From NCBI RefSeq assembly GCF_004217095.1, contig NZ_SHKO01000004.1, positions 124,001 to 188,000 on the forward strand: a DNA stretch of 64,000 bases, read 5' to 3'. The notes under the pieces are model-generated. The model made no database searches. It saw only the letters and a list, made by a program, of their open reading frames with translations, and was not told where the DNA came from. This DNA is from Advenella incenata. Its GTDB lineage: Bacteria; Pseudomonadota; Gammaproteobacteria; Burkholderiales; Burkholderiaceae_B. The position numbers were made by a program, and so were the translations under genes. The first letter of the stretch is position 1. Every line of letters starts with the position of its first letter. Positions 9,343 to 18,789 of the stretch are shown piece after piece.

Positions 9343-10158
9343 TTACATCACCGTGGGCCTTTCCGTGCCGAAAATGGCCGCGTAACTGGAATAGAATCCG
9401 CAGTAAATCGTTGCAACCATGATCATCAGCACCACTTGCATTACAAATGCAATCAGCAGGGCGGGCAGCCCCAGCAATACCAACAGGGGTATGGCGATAA
9501 ACTGCAGCAAGACAAATAACAGAAACCAGCTTAGAAAATACATTAGAAAGGCCGCTTTATTGCGCCAGGACGCGATAAAAGAATAGAAAATGGCCTTGCC
9601 GATAGTGAGGCCTTCCCAGCCGATCAGTTGCGGCACGTGCCAGAACATGAGGGTGACTACAAACAGCAAGATCGCCCAGCCCAATAGCAACACGAGCGAG
9701 CTGCCGTCGGGCAGGGTATCGGCAGTGGTCTCGGCGCCGCCCTGGACGCCATAGAGAATGCTGCTGATCTGGGCGATGGTCTGCTCATCCAGTAACGGGT
9801 ATAGCAGCACGACGCTTAGCAGCAGCAAAAGGGCGGCGTAAATAAAACCGGAAAAAGCCAGGCGGGAAATGACCTTGGGTTTTTGCAGGCTGGCTACCCA
9901 GCTTTTGGGATCAAGCTGATTGAATCCTGCCGGCTTGCCCTGGATATCCCGGCAGGCACTGACCACGATCAGACTGGCAATAGGCATGGTAATAATGAAC
10001 AGCCCAACACCGAGTACCGGGATTTGCATCAGGATCTGGCTGATCATATTAATGACAAACAGCAGCGCGAGCAATGCAAAAGGTTGCTTGCGAAAGATCT
10101 GGAAGGCATCTTTGAGCCATTGCCAGCCGGACGAGGCGGGAAGTGTTGCAGCAATCAT
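9343..10158 (-). CDS. BPSS1780-type integral membrane protein
   Basis: A 271-residue protein with a short cytoplasmic N-terminus (WQWLKDAFQIFRKQPFALL) followed by about six hydrophobic segments; charged loops include GKPAGFNQLDPKSW. The N-terminal pattern and length match a conserved but uncharacterised betaproteobacterial family typified by Burkholderia BPSS1780. Its start is five bases after the thrB stop, so it is probably co-transcribed and translationally coupled with homoserine kinase, an arrangement I believe recurs in related genomes. No transport motif is visible and I assign no function. Confidence 0.8.
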   Translation of the reverse strand: MIAATLPASSGWQWLKDAFQIFRKQPFALLALLFVINMISQILMQIPVLGVGLFIITMPIASLIVVSACRDIQGKPAGFNQLDPKSWVASLQKPKVISRLAFSGFIYAALLLLLSVVLLYPLLDEQTIAQISSILYGVQGGAETTADTLPDGSSLVLLLGWAILLFVVTLMFWHVPQLIGWEGLTIGKAIFYSFIASWRNKAAFLMYFLSWFLLFVLLQFIAIPLLVLLGLPALLIAFVMQVVLMIMVATIYCGFYSSYAAIFGTERPTVM

Positions 10159-10163
10159 GGTGG

Positions 10164-11132
10164 TTACGGTAGTGGCGGAGCCGGTTGTTGAACACGGAGC
10201 GTCAAGATACGCTCAAAATGCGTCGGATCGTGCGGCTTGAGTGTCTGGGCAGGGCGCGGACGGAAATAATCGTTCAGGCGGGATGTCCAAAAACGCAGGG
10301 CAGCGGCGCGCAGGGCGACCGGCCACAATGCCTTTTCGGTTTCCGTGAACGGGCGTTCCTGTGCGTAGGCATCAAGCCAGGCCTGGACCAGCCAGGGTGT
10401 TAGTGCGCCGGTGCTGCGCTCTATGCACCAGTCATTTACCGCAATCGCGACATCGAACAGCCAGGCATCGTGCCCGGCAAAATAAAAATCGATGACACCG
10501 CCCATTCGCGGATCATCATAGGTTCCATCGAACAGTACGTTATCGCGGAATAGATCACAATGGCAGGCGCCGGCCGGCATAGCCTTCCAGTCATTCCCCG
10601 ACTGGACTTGACGCTGCTCATCGAGGCACGAGACAAACAGCGCGTTCTGGGATTCAGTCAGGAACGGGCGGATGGCCGGATAGGTTTGCTCCCACCAGGG
10701 CAGGCCACGCAGATTGGGCTGGTACAGGGTAAAGTCTTTGGCGGCAAGATGCGCCTGGGCCTGCGTGCGTGCTGCGATAATACAGTGCTGCACGCCGGGG
10801 TCGGATTCGTATCCGCCTGGCAGGCGATCAACGATCGCTGCCGGTTTTCCCTTCAGGGTGCCGATGCGCTTGCCATCGCGCTGCGTCTGGGGCATGGGCA
10901 CCTTGACGTCTTTGCTGGCAAGCGTATGCATCAATTCGATATAGAAATTCAGCTGCTCATGATTGAGCACCTCGAATACCGTCAAAACATATTCTCCCTG
11001 GGTCGTGTTCAGAAAGAAATTGGTGTTTTCAATACCAGCGGTAATGCCGCGAAGGGAGACGAATTGTCCAAGCGCATAGTGGCCGAGAAATTCGGCAGCT
11101 TCCTGGTTTGTGATGGGAGTAAAGACGGCCAT
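10164..11132 (-). CDS. thrB: homoserine kinase (APH-fold, ThrB type II)
   Basis: Phosphorylates homoserine to O-phosphohomoserine in threonine synthesis. This is the aminoglycoside-phosphotransferase-fold form used by Pseudomonas and betaproteobacteria, not the GHMP form of E. coli. The 322 residues include the catalytic block HCDLFRDNVLFDG (His191, Asp193, Asn198) and the metal-binding Asp215 in GGVIDFYFAG. The N-terminus (MAVFTPITNQEAAEFL) is typical. First gene of a two-gene unit with the BPSS1780-type membrane gene. The upstream aspartate pathway enzyme asd is elsewhere in the window (34.0 kb). Confidence 0.95.
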   Translation of the reverse strand: MAVFTPITNQEAAEFLGHYALGQFVSLRGITAGIENTNFFLNTTQGEYVLTVFEVLNHEQLNFYIELMHTLASKDVKVPMPQTQRDGKRIGTLKGKPAAIVDRLPGGYESDPGVQHCIIAARTQAQAHLAAKDFTLYQPNLRGLPWWEQTYPAIRPFLTESQNALFVSCLDEQRQVQSGNDWKAMPAGACHCDLFRDNVLFDGTYDDPRMGGVIDFYFAGHDAWLFDVAIAVNDWCIERSTGALTPWLVQAWLDAYAQERPFTETEKALWPVALRAAALRFWTSRLNDYFRPRPAQTLKPHDPTHFERILTLRVQQPAPPLP

Positions 11133-11314
11133 GAGAAAATACGATACACAAAATCATTGAATGCCGATCATTTTAGTGCAGGTTGAGCACGATAAGCGCG
11201 TGGGGCGGTCTGTGTGCAAAAGAATCACAATCGAGTTTTGCTACAATGGGGCACTTTTTACGGTTTGCCGGGATCTGTCTCGCGCGCCGCCCGTTATTTC
11301 TCCGAGACCAATCA

Positions 11315-13099
11315 ATGGCCATGTTTTCTCCTTTTGAGGCACGAAACAAACTGACTCAGTTTGCCTGGCTGACAAACCGTCCGGCGTTCTTTGTCTGGGC
11401 TATTGTCGTGGGCGTTGCCGCGGCCGGCATGACCATTCTGTTTCACATGGCCATACATTGGGGGCAGTTGCTGACCGGCTCAGTGCCCGGCGAGATTGAA
11501 ACAGTGGTCAGTCGCTGGACCGATACCGAGCGCATCCTGTTTCCTGTCGTGGGCGGGCTGATTGCGGGCACCTTGCTGTGGCTGTCGTCAAAAGTGCGCA
11601 AGGACATGAACGCAGACTACATGGAAGCGGTGGCCCTGTCAGATGGACGCCTGTCCCTGCGCCAGGGGGCGCTGCGGGTGCTCTCGTCACTGTCCACTGT
11701 GGTCAGTGGCGGTTCCATCGGCCGCGAAGGGGCCATGGTGCATCTGGGGGCCATGGTTGCGTCGGCCATTGGCCGCTTTCTGGCTTTCAACGCCAATGAT
11801 ATTCGGCTGCTGGTCGCTTGCGGGGCCGCTGCCGGCGTCTCGGCGGCGTACAACGCGCCTCTTGCCGCCGCATTGTTTGTTGCCGAAATTGTATTGGGAA
11901 CCCTGTCGGTCACGACGCTGGGGCCGCTCATTATCTCGGCAGGGGTTGCCAACATTACCATGCAGCTGACCGGCTATTATCGTGTCACTTATGATGTGAA
12001 ACCCATTTCACTGTCGATCGATGCGAGCCTGCTGTTGCTGTGTGCGCTGGCGATTGTTGCGGGACTGCTGGCGCCACTGTTCCTGCGTTTTCTGGACGCC
12101 ATTCGCCAGCTGTTTCGCAAAACCAGATTGCCGCTGCCATTTAGTCTGGCGCTGGGCGGAGCGCTGCTGGGCGGCATTCTGATCCTGCAGCCTGCTGCGT
12201 CGGGCAACGGCTACGGGCCGATTGAAGATATGCTGACGCTGTCCTGGACCATGCCGGCGGTATTGCTGATGCTGGCCTACAAGGTGCTGGCCACCGGCGC
12301 GACCGTGGGTTCGGGCGCGACCGGCGGTGTATTTACTCCCATGTTGATGGTGGGCGCCAGCGTGGGTATGCTGTTTTACCAGGTCATTTCATTCGTCATA
12401 CCCGAACTGGCGGCTCAGCCGGCACTATACATATTGATTGGCATGGGCGCATTTTTGGCAGCGGGCACGCACGCGCCCCTGATGGCCATCCTGATGATAT
12501 TTGAAATGACTCACCGGATTGACCTGGTGCTGCCGCTCATGTTCGCCTGCGTTATTGCAAATGTGGTCAGCAGCCTGTTCAGTACCCCGGCCATGTATGG
12601 CGTGACCCTGTCGCGGGAGCAGGCGGCACGGCTCAGAAGGCAGATAAGCAGCATGACCCTCAAGGGGCTGGTGATTGAAGCACAAACCGTGTTGCGTCAG
12701 GATCAGACGCTGGAACAGGCAGTGGCCATGTTCCAGGATCATCCGGTGCGGTATATTTATGTGGTAGATGAGAATGATCACTACCAGGGAGTGTTATCCA
12801 ACCAGGAAGTGACGCGCTGGCTGCTGTCGCAGTCGCTCATGACCACGCCCATATCCGAACTCATGGTGCAGCCCCATTTCATTCCAGTTCTGCATCCCGA
12901 CATGACGCTGGGCGAGGGGCTGGAGCTGTTCCTGACTTTTATGGGCGAACGTTTGCCGGTATTGTTATCAAAAGATGAGCCGATATTGCTGGGAGTGGTG
13001 CGCAAATCGGCCATTCTTGAGCAACTGGAAGAGCAGCGTGCACTCAGTGAGCGGCATCAGCCACCGCATATCGATTTTCGCATTTCCGGCGACAAATGA
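11315..13099 (+). CDS. ClC-family chloride channel/transporter with C-terminal CBS pair
   Basis: An integral membrane anion channel or H+/Cl- exchanger of about 594 residues. The ClC selectivity-filter motifs are visible: GSIGREGAMVHLG (GxxGREGP type) and GSGATGGVFTPMLMVGA. Roughly residues 15-430 are the channel domain and the last 150 form two CBS domains that probably sense nucleotides. I take the ATG at 11315, where the protein begins in the usual way. The frame extends to 11183 but that part lacks membrane character. The stop overlaps the dusA start by 4 bases, implying one transcript. Confidence 0.92.
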   Translation: MAMFSPFEARNKLTQFAWLTNRPAFFVWAIVVGVAAAGMTILFHMAIHWGQLLTGSVPGEIETVVSRWTDTERILFPVVGGLIAGTLLWLSSKVRKDMNADYMEAVALSDGRLSLRQGALRVLSSLSTVVSGGSIGREGAMVHLGAMVASAIGRFLAFNANDIRLLVACGAAAGVSAAYNAPLAAALFVAEIVLGTLSVTTLGPLIISAGVANITMQLTGYYRVTYDVKPISLSIDASLLLLCALAIVAGLLAPLFLRFLDAIRQLFRKTRLPLPFSLALGGALLGGILILQPAASGNGYGPIEDMLTLSWTMPAVLLMLAYKVLATGATVGSGATGGVFTPMLMVGASVGMLFYQVISFVIPELAAQPALYILIGMGAFLAAGTHAPLMAILMIFEMTHRIDLVLPLMFACVIANVVSSLFSTPAMYGVTLSREQAARLRRQISSMTLKGLVIEAQTVLRQDQTLEQAVAMFQDHPVRYIYVVDENDHYQGVLSNQEVTRWLLSQSLMTTPISELMVQPHFIPVLHPDMTLGEGLELFLTFMGERLPVLLSKDEPILLGVVRKSAILEQLEEQRALSERHQPPHIDFRISGDK

Positions 13100-14202
13100 T
13101 CATGACACATACAGAGATAACAGAGCGGGTTGCCGCAACGGGTCCAGACATCTGCAGCGGCAGCACCGATATCCATGCCGTTGCTGTTGCAGGGGCGAGC
13201 CCGGCAGGCCACGCTGTGCTTGACTATACGGATGAAACTGGCCTGCGTCCCTGGCAGTTCAGTGTGGCGCCGATGATTGATGTCACAGACAGGCATTGCC
13301 GCTATTTTCACCGTTTGCTGGCGCCCAATGCGTTGTTATATACCGAGATGATCACCACCGGCGCCCTGGTTTTCGGCGATGTGCCAAGACATTTGCAATT
13401 TAGCGCTCAGGAACACCCGGTTGCTTTGCAACTGGGCGGCAGCGAGCCTGCGGCGCTGGCCCATTGCGCCACGCTGGGGCAAAGCTGGGGATATGATGAA
13501 ATCAACCTTAACTGTGGTTGCCCCTCGGAGCGGGTGCAAAAGGGGGCGTTCGGTGCCTGCCTGATGGCCGAGCCGGCCCTGGTGGCCGATTGCGTCAAGG
13601 CGATGCAGGATGCGGTCAGTGTGCCTGTTACGGTCAAGCATCGGCTTGGGCTGGACTACGATCAATCCTATGATTTCGTGCGTGATTTTGTCGGGCAACT
13701 GTATGAGGTGGGCTGCCGGGTGTTTATCGCGCATGCGCGCAACGCGGTGCTCAAGGGACTGTCTCCTAAAGACAATCGCGAGATTCCGCCACTGCGCTAC
13801 GATATTGTGACCCGGCTCAAGTGCGATTTTCCCGATGCACTGTTTGTGCTCAACGGTGGTTTGAATGCGCCTGATCTGATCTGCTCGGCGGTCGACTCAT
13901 TTGACGGTGCGATGGTAGGACGGGCCGCATGGCACGAGCCCTATTTGCTGCGTGATATCAGTCGGCGCTTGTGGCCCGACACGCCGGTTGCCGATGATGC
14001 AACGATTGTGCAGCAGATGGCCGGCTATGCCCTGTCGGAAGTTGCACAAGGCGTTCCGCTACGCGCCATTGTCAAGCCCATGCTGGGCCTGTTCAACGGA
14101 CGCAAAGGCGCGCGTCAATGGCGACGCCATCTGTCCGACCCGGCGCAACTGGTAACACAGAACCCGGACGTCTTGCATCAGGCCTTTGCTTTTATTGACT
14201 AG
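13096..14202 (+). CDS. dusA: tRNA-dihydrouridine synthase A
   Basis: FMN-dependent reductase that makes dihydrouridine at positions 20/20a of tRNA D-loops. The conserved core begins FSVAPMIDVTDRHCRYF at about residue 55 and includes YTEMITTGA, INLNCGCPSERVQKG, and the catalytic Cys155 in FGACLM. The N-terminal 50 residues are an extension compared with about 28 in E. coli, so a slightly later start is conceivable, but the ATGA overlap with the ClC gene supports 13096 (or ATG 13102). 368 residues. Followed by the AT-rich nrdA promoter region. Confidence 0.95.
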   Translation: MIMTHTEITERVAATGPDICSGSTDIHAVAVAGASPAGHAVLDYTDETGLRPWQFSVAPMIDVTDRHCRYFHRLLAPNALLYTEMITTGALVFGDVPRHLQFSAQEHPVALQLGGSEPAALAHCATLGQSWGYDEINLNCGCPSERVQKGAFGACLMAEPALVADCVKAMQDAVSVPVTVKHRLGLDYDQSYDFVRDFVGQLYEVGCRVFIAHARNAVLKGLSPKDNREIPPLRYDIVTRLKCDFPDALFVLNGGLNAPDLICSAVDSFDGAMVGRAAWHEPYLLRDISRRLWPDTPVADDATIVQQMAGYALSEVAQGVPLRAIVKPMLGLFNGRKGARQWRRHLSDPAQLVTQNPDVLHQAFAFID

Positions 14203-14406
14203 CGGCACAGCAATCGGCAATGGTCAGGCAAGAAGGGCCGGCATGAACAGGGAGTGTAGCCGTGCCTGAAAAATATGCACATCAATTGCGTATAATCAAC
14301 ATCGTTACATTTTTTTATAACGGATAAAATAACTATATTAATCAATGCATTGTGTTGTTTTTCAAGGTTTTTCACGAAGCCGAAATTACTTGAAATATCC
14401 TGATCA

Positions 14407-14453
14407 ATACTATATATTGTGTTAAACCTAAAATAAAACACTATATATAGATT
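14407..14453 (+). promoter_or_regulatory. tandem NrdR boxes upstream of nrdA
   Basis: Two 16-base copies of the NrdR consensus (ACACWATATATWGTGT): box 1 at 14407-14422 with one mismatch, box 2 at 14438-14453 with two mismatches at its 3' end. Their starts are 31 bases apart, three helical turns, the spacing typical of NrdR-repressed promoters. They sit 38-84 bases before the nrdA ATG and overlap the likely promoter, so NrdR repression by (d)ATP status is strongly suggested. Confidence 0.85.
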
Positions 14454-14490
14454 ATAGTCGGTCCGGCTCCGAACCGTTCCTTCAACCATC

Positions 14491-16782
14491 ATGGATATGC
14501 ATACGCTAATGAACAGCACACTCTTGGTCACTAAACGTGACGGCAGAAAAGAACCTATCGATCTGGACAAAATTCACCGTGTTATTGATTGGGCGGCAGA
14601 AGGTCTGGACCATGTTTCGGTGTCTCAAGTTGAGCTCAAGTCCCATATTCAGTTCTACGACGGCATCAAGACTGAAGACATTCATGAAACCATCATCAAG
14701 GCAGCGGCCGATCTGATTTCACAGGCTACGCCTGATTACCAGTACCTGGCGGCGCGTCTGGCCATCTTCCATTTGCGCAAGAAAGCTTTCCAGCAGTTCG
14801 ATCCGCCGTCCCTGTACGATCACGTCAGCCGGCTCACCGAAATGGGCAAATACGACGAACATATCCTGCAGGACTACACACGGGAAGAGTTCGACGAACT
14901 GAACAGCTATATCGATCACAGCCGTGATATGCGCTTCTCCTACGGTGCGGTCAAGCAGCTTGAAGGCAAGTACCTGGTGCAAAATCGTGTCAATCACGAA
15001 ATCTATGAAAGCCCCCAGTTCCTGTATATTCTGGTGGCCGCATGCCTGTTCTCGAAGTATCCGAAAGAGACGCGCCTGTCGTACATCAAGGGTTTCTATG
15101 ATGCGACCTCGCTGTTCAAGATTTCCTTGCCTACGCCCATCATGTCGGGGGTGCGCACGCCTACGCGTCAGTTTAGCTCGTGCGTGCTGATCGAGTGTGG
15201 CGATAGCCTGGATTCCATTAATGCCACGACCAGCGCTATCGTGCGCTACGTGTCGCAACGCGCCGGCATCGGTATCAACGCTGGTCGCATTCGTGCCGTT
15301 GGCAGTGCCATTCGCGGTGGCGAGGCACAGCATACCGGATGCATCCCTTTTTACAAGCACTTTCAGACGGCCGTCAAATGCTGCTCGCAGGGGGGCGTGC
15401 GAGGTGGTGCGGCCACACTGTTCTATCCCATGTGGCATCTGGAAATTGAATCGCTGCTGGTGCTCAAGAATAATCGGGGTGTCGAGGAAAATCGCGTACG
15501 TCATATGGACTATGGCGTGCAGATCAACCGGCTGCTGTATCAGCGCCTGATCAGAAACGGCGATATCACGCTGTTTTCTCCTTCGGATGTGCCTGGCTTG
15601 TACGATGCGTTTTTCGAAGATCAGAATCGCTTCGAGCAACTGTACGCCCAATACGAGCAAGACCCCACTATTCGCAAGCGTACGGTCAGGGCAACTGAGT
15701 TGTTTTCCCTGATGATGCAGGAGCGCGCCGGTACCGGCCGCATTTATATTCAGAACGTGGATCACTGCAATACCCATAGCCCGTTTGATCCGGCCGTGGC
15801 GCCCGTGCGCCAGAGCAATCTGTGCCTGGAAATCGCGCTGCCGACCAAGCCGCTGGAAGATATCAATGACGAAAACGGCGAAATTGCATTGTGCACGCTG
15901 TCTGCGTTCAATCTGGGGGCCATTGAATCGCTGGACGAGCTCGAAGGCCTGGCCGATCTGGCCGTGCGCGCGCTCGATGCCTTGCTTGATTATCAGGACT
16001 ATCCGATAAAGGCCGCATATATTGGTTCCATGAAGCGGCGTACGCTGGGTATCGGCGTTATCAATTACGCCTATTACCTGGCCAAGAACGATGCCAAATA
16101 TTCCGATGGCAGTGGCAATGCCCTGACGCACCGCACCTTCGAGGCGATCCAGTATTATCTGCTCAAGGCCTCGGTCGCGCTGTCCAAGGAGTTTGGCCCA
16201 TGCACGGCCTTTGATGAAACGACTTATTCCAAGGGGATTTTGCCAATCGATACCTACAAGAAGGATCTTGACGGCATTTGCAATGAGCCGTTGCATCTGG
16301 ATTGGGAATCGCTGCGCAAGGAAATTACTACCCATGGTCTGCGCAACTCCACCCTGACGGCGCTGATGCCTTCGGAGACCTCTTCGCAGATATCCAATGC
16401 CACCAACGGTATTGAACCACCGCGCGGCTTGGTTACTGTCAAGGCTTCCAAAGACGGGATTCTGAAACAGGTAGTGCCTGAGTACGACCGCCTTAAGGAT
16501 AAGTACGAATTGCTGTGGAGCATGCCAAATAATGATGGCTATTTGCAGATTGTGGGCATCATGCAGAAATTTGTCGACCAGTCTATTTCGGCCAATACGA
16601 ATTACGACCCAGCCCGTTTTGACGGCGGACGTGTGCCCATGAACCAGATGATCAAGGACTTGCTTACGGCATACAAATTCGGTGTCAAAACACTGTATTA
16701 CCAGAACACCCGTGATGGCGCGGAAGACAAACAGGAAGATCAGGCACAGGACGACTGCGAAAGCGGCGCATGCAAGATCTGA
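14491..16782 (+). CDS. nrdA: class Ia ribonucleoside-diphosphate reductase, alpha subunit
   Basis: Large catalytic subunit converting ribonucleoside diphosphates to deoxy forms. An N-terminal ATP-cone (LVTKRDGRKEPIDLDKIHR) carries the activity site; active-site cysteines are Cys231 (SSCVLIECGDSLDSI), Cys443 (NLCLEIALPT) and Cys466 (ALCTLSAFNLG). The radical-path YY is in LYYQNTRDG and the C-terminal redox pair is CESGACKI, identical to the E. coli tail. At 763 residues it matches the 761-residue enterobacterial enzyme rather than the longer (over 900) alpha subunits I associate with many Burkholderiales. ATG 14509 would give the exact E. coli register; neither start has a good ribosome binding site. 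Confidence 0.97.
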   Translation: MDMHTLMNSTLLVTKRDGRKEPIDLDKIHRVIDWAAEGLDHVSVSQVELKSHIQFYDGIKTEDIHETIIKAAADLISQATPDYQYLAARLAIFHLRKKAFQQFDPPSLYDHVSRLTEMGKYDEHILQDYTREEFDELNSYIDHSRDMRFSYGAVKQLEGKYLVQNRVNHEIYESPQFLYILVAACLFSKYPKETRLSYIKGFYDATSLFKISLPTPIMSGVRTPTRQFSSCVLIECGDSLDSINATTSAIVRYVSQRAGIGINAGRIRAVGSAIRGGEAQHTGCIPFYKHFQTAVKCCSQGGVRGGAATLFYPMWHLEIESLLVLKNNRGVEENRVRHMDYGVQINRLLYQRLIRNGDITLFSPSDVPGLYDAFFEDQNRFEQLYAQYEQDPTIRKRTVRATELFSLMMQERAGTGRIYIQNVDHCNTHSPFDPAVAPVRQSNLCLEIALPTKPLEDINDENGEIALCTLSAFNLGAIESLDELEGLADLAVRALDALLDYQDYPIKAAYIGSMKRRTLGIGVINYAYYLAKNDAKYSDGSGNALTHRTFEAIQYYLLKASVALSKEFGPCTAFDETTYSKGILPIDTYKKDLDGICNEPLHLDWESLRKEITTHGLRNSTLTALMPSETSSQISNATNGIEPPRGLVTVKASKDGILKQVVPEYDRLKDKYELLWSMPNNDGYLQIVGIMQKFVDQSISANTNYDPARFDGGRVPMNQMIKDLLTAYKFGVKTLYYQNTRDGAEDKQEDQAQDDCESGACKI

Positions 16783-16810
16783 CCAGGCAGTAATTGAGTA
16801 AGAGAAAACA

Positions 16811-17944
16811 ATGGCATACAGTACCTTTTGTCAGACACCGAACGACCAGATGAAAGAACCCATGTTCTTTGGTCAGTCGGTCAATGTGGCACGTTATGAT
16901 CAGCAGAAATACGAAATCTTTGAAAAGCTGATTGAAAAGCAGTTGTCCTTTTTCTGGCGTCCCGAAGAGGTGGACGTGTCTCAGGACCGGATCGACTATC
17001 AGACGCTGCCGGAACATGAAAAGCATATTTTTATCAGCAATCTGAAATATCAGACACTGCTCGATTCGATCCAGGGTCGCAGCCCGAATGTGGCGCTGCT
17101 GCCGCTGGTGTCCATTCCTGAGCTGGAAACCTGGATTGAGACCTGGTCGTTTTCCGAGACGATCCATTCGCGCTCATACACGCATATCATCCGCAATATC
17201 GTGAACAATCCATCAGTGGTGTTCGACGATATCGTTGCCAATGAATATATTCTGAAGCGCGCGAGCGATATCGCCTTCTATTACGATGACGTGATCTCGT
17301 ATACGCAGTTGTATAACCAGTTCGGCGAAGGCACGCATATGCTTGCCGGCAAGGAAGTGGTTGTATCCCTGCGTGAACTTAAGAAAAAGCTGTATTTGTG
17401 CCTGATGGTCGTCAATGTGCTCGAGGCGATTCGCTTTTATGTCAGTTTTGCATGCTCCTTTGCCTTTGCAGAGCGCGAGCTGATGGAAGGCAATGCCAAG
17501 ATTATCAAATTGATCGCCCGTGACGAGGCCCTGCACCTGACAGGCACGCAGCATATGCTCAATATTTTGCGCAGCGGAGAAGATGATCCGCAAATGGCTG
17601 AGATCGCCAGTGAAACCCGCGAACAGTGCTTTGATCTGTTCAAGCAGGCAGCCCTGCAGGAAAAGGAATGGGCCGAATACCTGTTCAAAGGGGGTTCCAT
17701 GATCGGGCTGAACAAGGACATCCTGTGCCAGTACGTTGAATATATTACCAACCTGCGCATGCAGGCCGTTGGGCTGCAGGCTGCATTTCCCGGAGTACGA
17801 CAGAATCCGATTCCATGGATCAATGCCTGGCTGTCTTCAGATAATGTCCAGGTTGCGCCGCAGGAAGTGGAAATCAGCTCTTATCTGATCGGGCAAATTG
17901 ATTCACAAATGAATACCGACGATCTGCAGCATTTCGAACTATGA
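16811..17944 (+). CDS. nrdB: class Ia ribonucleotide reductase, beta (radical) subunit
   Basis: Small subunit holding the diiron-tyrosyl radical. 377 residues, one more than E. coli NrdB, with the ligands in matching places: Asp85 (LLDSIQGR), Glu116 and His119 ([10 protein letters not shown]) and the radical Tyr123. A second Glu/His cluster appears in [12 protein letters not shown]. The extreme C-terminus is the peptide that docks onto NrdA. It lies 28 bases after nrdA with GAGTAAGAG upstream, and its stop overlaps the ferredoxin start (ATGA), giving a three-gene operon under NrdR. Confidence 0.97.
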   Translation: MAYSTFCQTPNDQMKEPMFFGQSVNVARYDQQKYEIFEKLIEKQLSFFWRPEEVDVSQDRIDYQTLPEHEKHIFISNLKYQTLLDSIQGRSPNVALLPLVSIPELETWIETWSFSETIHSRSYTHIIRNIVNNPSVVFDDIVANEYILKRASDIAFYYDDVISYTQLYNQFGEGTHMLAGKEVVVSLRELKKKLYLCLMVVNVLEAIRFYVSFACSFAFAERELMEGNAKIIKLIARDEALHLTGTQHMLNILRSGEDDPQMAEIASETREQCFDLFKQAALQEKEWAEYLFKGGSMIGLNKDILCQYVEYITNLRMQAVGLQAAFPGVRQNPIPWINAWLSSDNVQVAPQEVEISSYLIGQIDSQMNTDDLQHFEL

Positions 17945-18273
17945 CATCTGTCGTAACGACCGATAGCAGGTTCGAATTGCTGGAGGGAGAAACGCTGCTT
18001 GAAGGACTGGAACGCACCAACCACGAAGTGGAGTTCCAGTGCCGCGCCGGCTATTGCGGCTCATGCAGGACGCATGTGCTGGCGGGCAGGGTAAAGTATC
18101 TAACGGAGCCGCTGGCTTATATCGCAAAAGACGAAATACTGCCGTGCTGTTGCGTGCCCGAAGGGCCATTGCAGATCGAGGCCCGGCTGTTGCATCTGTC
18201 TGAACAGCCTTCGCTCAGTGAAGAATTCAATATTCAGACGTCGCTGGATTTCGGGGCTGACGAGCAGAAGTAG
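17941..18273 (+). CDS. yfaE: YfaE-type 2Fe-2S ferredoxin, radical maintenance protein
   Basis: A 110-residue plant-type ferredoxin with the cluster motif CRAGYCGSC (Cys34, Cys39, Cys42) and a fourth ligand in the CCC at 69-71. In E. coli, YfaE donates electrons to regenerate the NrdB diferric-tyrosyl cofactor. Position directly after nrdB with a 4-base overlap supports the same job here. Its 3' end overlaps by 47 bases the convergent minus-strand membrane gene. Confidence 0.92.
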   Translation: MTSVVTTDSRFELLEGETLLEGLERTNHEVEFQCRAGYCGSCRTHVLAGRVKYLTEPLAYIAKDEILPCCCVPEGPLQIEARLLHLSEQPSLSEEFNIQTSLDFGADEQK

Positions 18274-18514
18274 GCGCGCCCTTATGCCGATTGTCCTTGT
18301 CATTCGGTCGCAGGGCGTACTTCAATGCGAATACCGTAGCAATGGACCACAGCAGCAGCCAGATAACGTGCATGGTCATCACGAAAATATCACGCCCGGC
18401 CAGTGGCGCCGCTTGTGCCATGAAGTCGTTCAGGACCGATAGCGACAATCCGATCATCATTCCGGCAAAAAGCAGAACGGTTAATACAAAAGACCATTTC
18501 GGATCTGGTTTCAT
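18227..18514 (-). CDS. small two-span membrane protein, unknown function
   Basis: A 95-residue protein with two hydrophobic helices (FVLTVLLFAGMMIGLSL and IFVMTMHVIWLLLWSIATVFAL) and a basic, Asn/Arg-rich tail, probably hairpin topology with both ends in the cytoplasm. The start is supported by AGGGGAAA upstream of ATG 18514. The first residues (MKPDPKWSF) are charged as expected for an N-in protein. It runs convergently into the end of yfaE, overlapping 47 bases. No family recognised. Confidence 0.65.
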   Translation of the reverse strand: MKPDPKWSFVLTVLLFAGMMIGLSLSVLNDFMAQAAPLAGRDIFVMTMHVIWLLLWSIATVFALKYALRPNDKDNRHKGAPTSARQPRNPATSEY

Positions 18515-18789
18515 CGATTTCCCCTGTTATCAGGCAATGCCTGCCGGCACGAGCCTTCGTGAGCGGGCAGGGTCACCCACCGGCAGTATTGACTGCTAGT
18601 CTAGGCGATCATCGTGCCGATGTGAAATACCGTATGCTTATGACTATATTGCTGCGGTTCAGATAGCAGATTGACCATTATTATCCGAACTGTACGCTGC
18701 ATTTGCGAAACCCTCATATACAATACCTATTCCAGAGGAGCTGTGGCATGACCCGCGTGGCATGCGCGAATAATAGGAGTGGTAAAGAT

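Noticed and set aside
14719-16335. 538-codon open frame antisense to nrdA
   Set aside because: It lies wholly inside the well-supported nrdA gene, has no ribosome binding site and its residues show the Arg/Gln/Ala bias typical of antisense frames in GC-rich genes.
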